From a bacterium (GTDB taxonomy: Bacteria > Hydrothermota > UBA3073 > JACQXS01 > JAQTXJ01): DNA of 64,000 nucleotides. The notes under the pieces were generated by a model. The model ran no database searches and was not told where the DNA came from. It worked only from the letters and a program-made list of their open reading frames with translations. How positions within the stretch are numbered: position 1 is the first letter of the stretch; every line of letters begins with the position of its first letter. Location: assembly GCA_028716385.1 (NCBI GenBank), contig JAQUPX010000007.1, positions 143,017 to 207,016 of the forward strand. The letters are read 5' to 3'. The position numbers and the translations under genes are program-made. This document shows, in pieces, positions 17,218 to 24,609 of the stretch.

Positions 17218-17257
17218 AAAAAAGCGGGGACAGATTATAATCTGTCCCCGCTTTTTT
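17218..17257. terminator. Perfect 40-bp palindrome, bidirectional terminator
   Basis: The sequence is exactly self-complementary from 17218 to 17257: an A6 run, then GCGGGGACAGATTA, its complement, and T-runs on both strands. It lies between two convergent genes and should terminate both. Its core GCGGGGACAGATT also appears at 21767-21779 inside the cyclase gene, within a repeat. Confidence 0.9.
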
Positions 17258-17270
17258 TCGCTATTTGCCG

Positions 17271-19553
17271 TTAAATCTTTACTACTTTTTTCGTCAACAC
17301 CTTAGTCCCTGCATCAAGGCGGATAAAATATATTCCCTTGCTCATTTTCTTGCCATCCAATTCAACCCGTTGATACCCGATTTTTATTTCATCTTTAATG
17401 ATTTCCCTTATACATCTTCCGCTTAAATCATATACCCCTAATTGCACTTTTTCTTTCTGCGGCAGCATAAAATCAATAATTACGGATTTCTTAAAAACCG
17501 TTGATACTACATTTAGATAAAATTCCTTTTGCGGGGTTTCTTCTACGGCACTAAGATTTTTGTAAAGTTTTACATCCAGATTAATAACTTCTTCGTTTTC
17601 AACAAGGTCTTTCGTGGAGAAAACCACATACCAGTCATCTTTTGGACAAACAAAACTTATATGCCCGGAATCCACATTATGACTAATTCCAAATGCCTCA
17701 AAAGTAGAACCACTCTGGTATGCCGCAAAATTGGCACTATTGCAGATAAAAAATTCAATGTTTTTTGCAACATCTACGTAATGCCCATATCTTTGTTGGT
17801 AAGTATGGCTATTCAGTTCGTTGAAAAATATCGTTTTCCCACGAATTATTTCTTGTGGAACATCAAAATTAACATCAATTTTATAGAATTTAGTGGTATC
17901 CGTCAAAACACCCGGGGATGCTTTTATAGTCGGTTGACTCGTAGTTGCGCCGACCAGAGAAGGACACGTCCAATTATAATGTTGTCCGGCAACGGAATTA
18001 GTTATTATCTTTACATACCCACCACTTGTATTGGGATAGCATCCTCTCGGAGTAGCAGTCACATTAATACAATAATCCACGCCTTCGCCTAATAAAAATT
18101 CCGCTCTCCCGTCAGAATCCGCAACCTTCTTATCGCTTAAGGCAAATTGAGTATTATCATAATAATACGGAGCAAATAAATATACCCGGGCTCCATCCAA
18201 CGGACGACCTAAAGAGTCCTGCGCAATAACCGTTAGAGTGCAATGCTGGGAATATCGTGGTGTAACATCCCATGTATAGCCATTTCCCCGGTAATTATAT
18301 ATCGCTCTAAAACTCCATCCCCAGTCTTCATAATGTCCTGTAGAATTAACATAATTATTTATAGGTTCCCATCCATGCCAGTCAGTGTCATACCACTCGT
18401 TCCATGTGTGGTCTCGCGTCACATCATTAGGACTATTAGTAGGTATTAATGCTGCTCTTGCTGCGGCTGTAGTTACGGCTGTCCATTCACCGCATCGACC
18501 TCTGTGCATATGATATTGCCTCACGGGTTGCCATGCTCTTTCAGCATTCCACATATCACCACTATCAGCATTAAACACCATTACATCATTTACCCACTTT
18601 GTAACTCTTCCAATAGCTCCGTTACTATCAGAAACATCAATTTTATTGTTGTATAATATTTTTTCTCCCAAAAGTCTGTCTTTTAATATAGGAGAAACCG
18701 TTCCGGCATATATGGTATCGGCAGGCCCATAACAACTCCATACTGTCTTTTGTGCAGTGTCGGGATAATTAAAATAATAATCTCTCCAAAATTTCCCGGT
18801 CGGCGGAGCAGCTGAACCTGTCCCATAATGGTTAATGTCTGCAGTATAAGGATTTATATAAAAAAGCATTTCATAAACGATTATAGGGTGCACAATATGC
18901 CAATAATATATATCTCGCGGAATCTCTATTTCAGTCGTATCCTGGTCGTCGTTCGCCATTTTATATATTGCTGTCGTATAACCGGGATATTCGACAAGAC
19001 GAACATAATCAAGCACACTATCGTGTTTATAGATAAGCCTTACATTGTCGGTAAATATTGTAGGACTACTCCTATGACGCTCAAGCATAGCCGAATCAAC
19101 ATAAGCAATTACAAAAGCAAGTTCGTCCTGCCATAGGATAGGAGATGCTAAAATAAGCGCTCCATAAGTATTCTGGCACTGGGTACTCATACGGGCAAAA
19201 TTATCCCATAATGGTATTTTAAGCCACTCCGGGACTGCCTCAATTGCCTGAAGCGCAGTAGCAGTCAGATTATTGTCCGGGAGAAATTCTGTTATACCGG
19301 TACTATCAATTTTTGCATAATAATGACCATTATTTCTTATTCTGCCTTGAAAGTAACACGAATCCGTAAATGCCCAATTTTCAGTCGCTTTTGATTCCTG
19401 TGAAAATAACTTATTTTTTACCGGACGCGGAATATTACCGGTAATAACTTCTTTTGTTACATCCCCAACTAATCCTGTTGATACGTGATGTTCAATATAT
19501 TCTATTTTTTGAACAGTTCCGGTTTGTAAAAACATAAAAAGTAACAATGTCAT
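17271..19553 (-). CDS. Secreted transglutaminase-like protein with T9SS-type C-terminal domain
   Basis: 760 residues from the ATG at 19553. This start is preferred over an in-frame ATG 45 bases upstream because AGGAGGG lies just before it and it begins a signal peptide (MTLLLFMFLQTG). The transglutaminase/protease core is at about 350-395: Cys354 in GRCGEWTA and His382 in RDHTWNEWYD. The third acidic residue lies in DTDWHGWEPINN but is not certain. An Ig-like carboxypeptidase-regulatory segment follows (TVIAQDSLGRPLDGARVYLFAP). The end is a sorting module: LGVYDLSGRCIREI, MSKGIYFIRLDAG, KVLTKKVVKI. Enzymes of this fold cleave or crosslink proteins or peptidoglycan peptides; the target is unknown. 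Confidence 0.83.
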   Translation of the reverse strand: MTLLLFMFLQTGTVQKIEYIEHHVSTGLVGDVTKEVITGNIPRPVKNKLFSQESKATENWAFTDSCYFQGRIRNNGHYYAKIDSTGITEFLPDNNLTATALQAIEAVPEWLKIPLWDNFARMSTQCQNTYGALILASPILWQDELAFVIAYVDSAMLERHRSSPTIFTDNVRLIYKHDSVLDYVRLVEYPGYTTAIYKMANDDQDTTEIEIPRDIYYWHIVHPIIVYEMLFYINPYTADINHYGTGSAAPPTGKFWRDYYFNYPDTAQKTVWSCYGPADTIYAGTVSPILKDRLLGEKILYNNKIDVSDSNGAIGRVTKWVNDVMVFNADSGDMWNAERAWQPVRQYHMHRGRCGEWTAVTTAAARAALIPTNSPNDVTRDHTWNEWYDTDWHGWEPINNYVNSTGHYEDWGWSFRAIYNYRGNGYTWDVTPRYSQHCTLTVIAQDSLGRPLDGARVYLFAPYYYDNTQFALSDKKVADSDGRAEFLLGEGVDYCINVTATPRGCYPNTSGGYVKIITNSVAGQHYNWTCPSLVGATTSQPTIKASPGVLTDTTKFYKIDVNFDVPQEIIRGKTIFFNELNSHTYQQRYGHYVDVAKNIEFFICNSANFAAYQSGSTFEAFGISHNVDSGHISFVCPKDDWYVVFSTKDLVENEEVINLDVKLYKNLSAVEETPQKEFYLNVVSTVFKKSVIIDFMLPQKEKVQLGVYDLSGRCIREIIKDEIKIGYQRVELDGKKMSKGIYFIRLDAGTKVLTKKVVKI

Positions 19554-19621
19554 TTTCCCTCCTAGATTATAATTTTTGGGAAACCCTTTCCCCGCCAAGG
19601 CAAAGATTAGGGATTCCTATC

Positions 19622-19653
19622 CAGCCTGCCCACCAGTGTTTTGGGTGGGTCTG
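19622..19653. repeat. Hairpin in the leader of the transglutaminase-like gene
   Basis: Stem CCCACC (19629-19634) / GGGTGG (19643-19648) within CAG...CTG ends. It is followed by TCTGTTTG, a word also found inside the repeats at 24571 and 43494. Probably another member of the dispersed palindrome family. Confidence 0.5.
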
Positions 19654-19811
19654 TTTGACTAAGATTTTTAAAAAAGCTATATTCTATAAAGTGAGTTAAA
19701 TACATAGTTTTGTCAAGCCTAAAATGATAAACACCGTTGATTTGATATCCTCTCATATATTACAGCAATGTTGTGGTTTTTCTCTTTGCTTTTTCTTTTT
19801 CTAATTTTAAG

Positions 19812-19839
19812 TTGACTATTTCTATATATAAATTATAAA
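19812..19839 (+). promoter_or_regulatory. Putative promoter of the cyclase gene
   Basis: TTGACT (19812-19817), 16-bp spacer, TATAAA (19834-19839). The resulting leader of about 39 nt contains the hairpin at 19865-19878. Confidence 0.45.
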
Positions 19840-19860
19840 ACTCTAATGTATTCAAATGGA

Positions 19861-19884
19861 ATATCCCGCTGAGGCGGGGAAGAT
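19861..19884 (+). repeat. CCCGC...GCGGG hairpin directly before the cyclase ATG
   Basis: CCCGC (19865-19869), loop TGAG, GCGGG (19874-19878), then GAAGAT and the ATG at 19885. The only Shine-Dalgarno-like bases (GGGGAAG) are partly in the stem. The same ATATCCCGC...GCGGGGA unit recurs inside this gene at 21754-21773. Confidence 0.65.
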
Positions 19885-21894
19885 ATGAAACAAAATACTA
19901 CCTCTCAAATTCAGCAATTGACATCCCAAATCAACGCATTAAAACGTTATCTCCCTGAAAGAGTTGTGGAAAAAATCCTTTTAAATCCTTCTGCTGCTAA
20001 AATAGAAGGTGAATTCAGATTAGTTACTGTTCTGTTCGCTGATTTATCAGGATTTACACACTTAACTGAAGAATTATCCAAAACAGTTTCCGAAAAAGGC
20101 CATACGGCAAGTGGAAAAAAAGGCGCGGAAGAAATAACGGAAATTGTTAATAGTTATTTTACTAAAATGTTAAATATTATATTAAATTATGGTGGCACTG
20201 TAGATAAATTTATGGGAGACGCCATTATGGTTTTATTTGGCGCTCCGGTATCGCACGAAGACGACTCTGAAAGAGCAGTAAAAGCAGCTTTGGATATGCA
20301 ATCGGCAATGAAACCTTTTGAAAAACTGAAAACATCTCAAGGGGTATTTTCTTTACAAATGTCCGTAGGAATAAATACAGGGTTGGTTGTGGCAGGTAAT
20401 GTAGGCAGTGAAAAAAGAATGGAATATACTGTGATGGGGGATAATGTCAACCTTGCCTCAAGAATAGAACAACAAGCAGGCCCGGGGGAAATCTTAATCA
20501 GCAAGTCTACCTGCGAAAAAGTTAGCGAACTGTTTGAGCTTAAACCACTTAAACCCGTGAAAGTAAAAGGCAAATCCGATATGATTGAAATGTACAAAGT
20601 TTTAGGGCTTGTGCGAAATTATCCTGTCCGACTGAAACAACTTCAATTACAAATGGTAGGTAGGACAAAAGAACTAAACTCCTTAAAACAGCTATGGGAA
20701 AAAACATTGTCCGGCAACGGGCAACTTGTATCCGTAATAGGTGATGCCGGGATTGGAAAAACAAGATTGATTTACGAATTTAAAAATCAGGTTTTCGCAG
20801 AGAAGAAATCACAAAAAAACGCTTCTGTTCGCCTGAAACAAAGTCGCAAAATAAGTAACGAGTTATTATGGCTTGAAGGCAAAGGGTTATCTTATGGCAC
20901 GTCTATGTTATACTGGACTATTATAGAAATATTTAAAAACTTCTTTAGTATCTCAGATTCCGATTCTAAAGGAACAATAAAACAAAAAATTCATTCCAAA
21001 ATGCAAAACCTTTCCCAAATAGATAAACATCTTAATAAGTATATCCCTTTTATGTATAATTTATTTTCCATAAAAGAAAAAAATAGTATATTAGACCAAC
21101 TTGATGCCAAAACTATAAAACAAAATACATTTGATGCCGTAAAAAATTGCCTCTTTGCACAATCTAAAAAAACTCCAATAATAATGATTCTCGAGGATTT
21201 TCACTGGACAGATAGCGTATCCTTTGAATTACTTAAATATATATCCCGGAGAATAGAAAATATAAATATTTTTATCGTATGCAGTTACCGCAAATCTGAT
21301 CTGCCTACTCCTGATTTCATAGGAACAGGCGGACAAGCAGGTTCAGGTATTACAAAGACTTTGAAACAGGGGATTGAAAAATACTACAAAGAATTCTCCC
21401 TGTCTGAATTATCTGAGACAGAAAGCGAAACATTCAGCAAATTAATACTCAAAACCAATCACTTAACTGCAGAATTAAAAAAACTTATAATAGAACAATC
21501 CGGAGGTAATCCGTTGTATGTTGAAGAGTTATTGAATTCGTTAGTAGAAAATGAGATTCTGAAAAAACAGTTCGGCAATTGGCAGTTAAGCGCTAAAATA
21601 TCTGAACTTAAAATTCCCGATTCTGTGGAAGGAATAGTAATGTCCCGTTTGGACAATTTAGATGAAAAAACAAAAGATACTCTTCAAACAGCTTCTGTTA
21701 TAGGTAAAAATTTCCAGTACACAATATTAAAAAATATTTACATAACAAATAGAATATCCCGCCAAAGCGGGGACAGATTGGGCTATGACATAAAAGAATT
21801 AGATAAGAGTATCTCGGTGCTTACAGAAAGAGATATAATATATAAAGAGTCCTCGTTACCCAACCTATCTACCCGGACAAACAGGCAAGAATAA
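19885..21894 (+). CDS. Class III adenylate/guanylate cyclase with AAA ATPase domain (N-terminal fragment of a split cyclase-AAA-TPR protein)
   Basis: 669 residues. A short coiled N-terminus precedes the class III cyclase domain (about 40-235): RLVTVLFADLSGFTHL with metal ligand Asp53, GTVDKFMGDAIMVLFGAP with Asp112, and MEYTVMGDNVNLASRI. It should make cAMP or cGMP. The AAA/STAND-type ATPase follows, with Walker A GDAGIGKT at 286-293 and the Walker-B-like MILEDFHWTD. The family normally continues with ...IIYKE...YIFKHPLTQEVAY and TPRs in the same protein. Here the frame runs into repeat sequence after IIYKESSLP and stops at 21894. The rest is in another frame, starting two bases later. An extra segment NRISRQSGDRLGYD (about 619-632) is also repeat-derived. 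Possibly translated as two coupled polypeptides, or a decaying gene. Confidence 0.82.
   Translation: MKQNTTSQIQQLTSQINALKRYLPERVVEKILLNPSAAKIEGEFRLVTVLFADLSGFTHLTEELSKTVSEKGHTASGKKGAEEITEIVNSYFTKMLNIILNYGGTVDKFMGDAIMVLFGAPVSHEDDSERAVKAALDMQSAMKPFEKLKTSQGVFSLQMSVGINTGLVVAGNVGSEKRMEYTVMGDNVNLASRIEQQAGPGEILISKSTCEKVSELFELKPLKPVKVKGKSDMIEMYKVLGLVRNYPVRLKQLQLQMVGRTKELNSLKQLWEKTLSGNGQLVSVIGDAGIGKTRLIYEFKNQVFAEKKSQKNASVRLKQSRKISNELLWLEGKGLSYGTSMLYWTIIEIFKNFFSISDSDSKGTIKQKIHSKMQNLSQIDKHLNKYIPFMYNLFSIKEKNSILDQLDAKTIKQNTFDAVKNCLFAQSKKTPIIMILEDFHWTDSVSFELLKYISRRIENINIFIVCSYRKSDLPTPDFIGTGGQAGSGITKTLKQGIEKYYKEFSLSELSETESETFSKLILKTNHLTAELKKLIIEQSGGNPLYVEELLNSLVENEILKKQFGNWQLSAKISELKIPDSVEGIVMSRLDNLDEKTKDTLQTASVIGKNFQYTILKNIYITNRISRQSGDRLGYDIKELDKSISVLTERDIIYKESSLPNLSTRTNRQE
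21751..21773. repeat. Palindromic repeat within the cyclase-AAA coding sequence
   Basis: AATATCCCGC-caaa-GCGGGGAC (stem 21758-21762 / 21767-21771). It is the same unit as at 19861-19880 and is read in frame as RISRQSGD, at a place where the ATPase family has a short loop. Confidence 0.65.
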
Positions 21895-21986
21895 AAATGA
21901 AAGGCAAGAAAATGGAGCGAAGCAACATCCCGCTACGGCAACGGAAAGAATCTCAGGCCAATGGAACATCCCGTCACAGCGGTGAT
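21866..21986. repeat. Repeat insertion that splits the cyclase-AAA-TPR gene
   Basis: Between the codons for IIYKE (ending 21849) and YIFKHP (from 21987) lie 137 extra bases, 3n+2, which changes the frame. The insert holds two copies of the CATCCCG palindrome unit: AACATCCCGCTACGGCAACGG (from 21923) and GGAACATCCCGTCACAGCGGTGA (from 21963). It also carries the stop at 21892 and the new ATG at 21897. The second copy matches 44568-44591 upstream of the flippase gene. Confidence 0.7.
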
Positions 21987-23399
21987 TATATATTCAAACA
22001 TCCGTTAACCCAGGAAGTTGCATATAATAGTTTATTATTGAAAAGAAGAAGCCAACTACATGGCAAAATAGCCCTTTGTATAGAAACAGACCATAAAAAT
22101 GAACTTGAAAAATTTTATGGTTTATTGGCTTATCATTATTCAAACTCCACAGATAAGAAGAAAGCATTACACTACCTTTGCAAAGCAGGAGAACAAGCAG
22201 AAAAGATGTATGCAGGAAGAGAAGCTATGGATTACTATACCCAGGCATTATCTTTGATTGATGATAACTTATCGGAATCTTCTATTGAAAGCCTTTTATG
22301 GAAAAATATTGAGCTAAAAATAAACCTTTTATCCAATCGTGGAACTGTGCATAGGCAGTTTTTTGGAAATTATAAAGAAGCGCTTAAAGATTATGAAAAG
22401 GCATTGAAATTATCTAAAATCATTAAACATAAATACTGCGAAGCAATGTCCTTGTCTAATATAGGCAGTGTTTTTAGGGGACAAGGGGAATACGAAAAAG
22501 CTCTTTCTTATTATGAAAAAGCTATGAATATTTTAACCGGCAGTGGGAAGTCATCCAAAGAACATCAAACAAGCAAAATGGAACATCCCTCGTGCCTGTC
22601 CGCCGTAGGAGGAGCAGCGAAAGATTATAAAATAATTGCCAGTCTTTTCAATAAAATAGGTGTCGTTTATGACGATATGGGCAATTTTGAAACGGCGCTT
22701 TCTTTCTATCAAAAAGCTCTTAATACAAGTAAGAAAATTAAAGATAAGCATATTATGGCTGCCGCATTAGGAAATATTGGGATTATATACGACAACAGAG
22801 GTAATTATGAACAAGCTTTGAAATATTATAATGAAGCTCTTCATATTGAAACAGAGCAAAAAAATAAACGGGGGATTGCCGGCAATCTTGAAAACATCGG
22901 CATCACATACAATTTGATGGGAAACTACCAAACAGCATTATCTTATTATGAAAAGGCTTTTAAGGTATTTGATGAAATATCGGACAAGTCGGAAATTGCA
23001 TTTTGTCTTACCAATATCGGAAATACTTATTACAAACTTGGGAAGTATAAAGAAGCGCTTGAATACCAAAAAAATGCGCTTGAAATAAAACAGGAGTCAG
23101 GTGAAAAATGGGGAATCGCTAACTCATTAGATGAAATCGGAATGATATATCAAAAATTGGGCAACCTTAAATTAGCCATTAATCACCATAATTTAGCTTT
23201 AAGCATAGCAAAAGAAATAGGCGCAAAAGCAATTGAAGCCAATATCCTCATAAATATCGGCATAATTCAATCCCTGCAAACTTCTTCTCCTCAAAAAGCT
23301 AAAAAACTTATAGAATCAGGCATTAAAATTGCAAAAGAAATAGGCAACCAGGAAGTAATCGAATATGGCAATAACGCTTTGAAAAAACTATGTATATAG
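21897..23399 (+). CDS. TPR-repeat C-terminal part of the split cyclase-AAA-TPR protein
   Basis: 500 residues. The first 30 (KGKKMERSNIPLRQRKESQANGTSRHSGD) are translated repeat DNA. Then comes the family junction YIFKHPLTQEVAYNSLLLKRRSQLHGKIA, normally inside a single cyclase-ATPase-TPR polypeptide. From about residue 90 there are at least eight tetratricopeptide units with the pattern SNIG-Y--GNYE-AL-YY-KAL-I; such TPR tails usually sense or bind partner proteins. The ATG lies two bases after the stop of the upstream gene (TAAAAATG), so re-initiation is possible. Residues about 216-241 (GSGKSSKEHQ to VGGAAK) are a second in-frame repeat insertion between TPR units. The 3' end overlaps the amidase gene by 10 bases. 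Confidence 0.78.
   Translation: MKGKKMERSNIPLRQRKESQANGTSRHSGDYIFKHPLTQEVAYNSLLLKRRSQLHGKIALCIETDHKNELEKFYGLLAYHYSNSTDKKKALHYLCKAGEQAEKMYAGREAMDYYTQALSLIDDNLSESSIESLLWKNIELKINLLSNRGTVHRQFFGNYKEALKDYEKALKLSKIIKHKYCEAMSLSNIGSVFRGQGEYEKALSYYEKAMNILTGSGKSSKEHQTSKMEHPSCLSAVGGAAKDYKIIASLFNKIGVVYDDMGNFETALSFYQKALNTSKKIKDKHIMAAALGNIGIIYDNRGNYEQALKYYNEALHIETEQKNKRGIAGNLENIGITYNLMGNYQTALSYYEKAFKVFDEISDKSEIAFCLTNIGNTYYKLGKYKEALEYQKNALEIKQESGEKWGIANSLDEIGMIYQKLGNLKLAINHHNLALSIAKEIGAKAIEANILINIGIIQSLQTSSPQKAKKLIESGIKIAKEIGNQEVIEYGNNALKKLCI
22543..22620. repeat. In-frame repeat insertion between two TPR units
   Basis: About 78 bases not explained by the 34-40-residue TPR spacing. They contain ATGGAACATCCCTCGTGCC and TGTCCGCCGTAGGAGG, both words of the dispersed palindrome family (compare 44566-44575 and 24544-24551). 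They encode EHPSCLSAVGG-type linker residues and keep the frame. Confidence 0.6.
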
Positions 23400-24463
23400 A
23401 ATTAATATTGCTTCTTATTATAAATTCTTTTACCTTCAAATATGAAAATAACTCCTACCCGATAGACAATAAAGCTATTGAGAAATTTTCCTACTTTAAA
23501 CTAACAAGCTTCCAACCGGCACTCAATTTTGATATATCCATTGACTCTACTTTCCAACGATACACCATAAAATATCAGAATAAAAATATTACTCTAATTA
23601 ATAATAACCCCTGGATTAAAATTGGAAATGAGTTTGTTAATTCTCCTCTCGCCCCACAAGTTGTTGATAAAAACCTTTATATTCCTTTCCCTGTTTTAAA
23701 TGAGTTATGCAAATATTTTCTGGATAAGACTGTTTCCATTGCAGGCAATTATATTATACTCTATGGTGAAGAAGGAAGACACATAAAAAGGATTATCATA
23801 GATGCCGGACATGGAGGCAAAGACCCGGGTGCCGTAGGATATGCAGGGTTACAAGAAAAAATGGTAACTCTTGACGTTGCAAAAATGGTTGCAGAAAAGT
23901 TATCCTCCGAAAACGGCATTGATTGTATTCTTACCCGCGAAATAGATACTTTCATATCTCTCGGGAAACGAGCTAAAATTGCAAATGACGTTGAAGCTTC
24001 TTTATTCTTATCCATACATTGCAATGCCGGGAAACGCAGAAGCGCAACCGGGGCAGAAATATATTTTTTATCTCCTGCCAAAACAACCTGGGCAAGAGCC
24101 GTTGAAGCAAGAGAAAACGCATCCTTACAATATGAGAACAAAGAAGAACGCAGCGAATTGCAATCTATATTGTGGGATTTGGCTCAAACGGAATTCCTTA
24201 AAGAATCTAATACGCTTGCGGGTAAACTTGTAGATGGCATATCAAAATCTAATAATATAATTAATCGTGGCGTATTACAGGCTAATTTCTGCGTGCTGCG
24301 TAAAGTTTATATGCCTGCTTGCCTTGTAGAAATTGAATTCATATCTAATCCGGAAATAGAGAAAAAGATGAGAACCGATGAGTTTAAATCAAAAATCGCA
24401 ACCGATATTGCAAATGGAGTAAAAGAATTTAAACAGTGGTACGAAATGAAAGTAAATAATTAA
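23390..24463 (+). CDS. N-acetylmuramoyl-L-alanine amidase (Amidase_3 family)
   Basis: 357 residues. A hydrophobic start (MYIELILLLIINSFTF) suggests export. An AMIN/copper-amine-oxidase-like N-terminal region spans about 20-120. The zinc amidase domain covers about 130-350: IIIDAGHGGKDPGAVG (first zinc His), QEKMVTLDVAK (Glu ligand), LFLSIHCNAG (second His) and the catalytic-type Glu in YMPACLVEIEFISNPEIE. It cuts the bond between MurNAc and the peptide stem during cell separation or turnover. It overlaps the TPR gene by 10 bases, so it is probably translated with it, although a functional link to the cyclase is not established. Confidence 0.92.
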   Translation: MYIELILLLIINSFTFKYENNSYPIDNKAIEKFSYFKLTSFQPALNFDISIDSTFQRYTIKYQNKNITLINNNPWIKIGNEFVNSPLAPQVVDKNLYIPFPVLNELCKYFLDKTVSIAGNYIILYGEEGRHIKRIIIDAGHGGKDPGAVGYAGLQEKMVTLDVAKMVAEKLSSENGIDCILTREIDTFISLGKRAKIANDVEASLFLSIHCNAGKRRSATGAEIYFLSPAKTTWARAVEARENASLQYENKEERSELQSILWDLAQTEFLKESNTLAGKLVDGISKSNNIINRGVLQANFCVLRKVYMPACLVEIEFISNPEIEKKMRTDEFKSKIATDIANGVKEFKQWYEMKVNN

Positions 24464-24530
24464 ATATGAAGCCCCTCTTGAAATAACGAATTAAACAAGC
24501 ATCCTTATCTTACCTTTTTTTGTAGTAGCA

Positions 24531-24605
24531 GTAGGACAGACACTTGTCCGCCGGCTTGCATACCGGTCTGTTTGGCATGTTTGTTTGGAGGATTCCTGTC
24601 TGTCT
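24531..24605. repeat. Long nested member of the GTCAGAC-box palindrome family
   Basis: Outer arms GACAGAC (24535-24541) and GTCTGTC (24598-24604). The 56-nt interior shares CTTGTCCGCC, GTCTGTTTGG and GGAGGATTC with the element at 43474-43518 but has an additional insertion, so it looks like a nested element. It lies between the convergent amidase and MutL genes. Confidence 0.7.
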
Positions 24606-24609
24606 ATCT

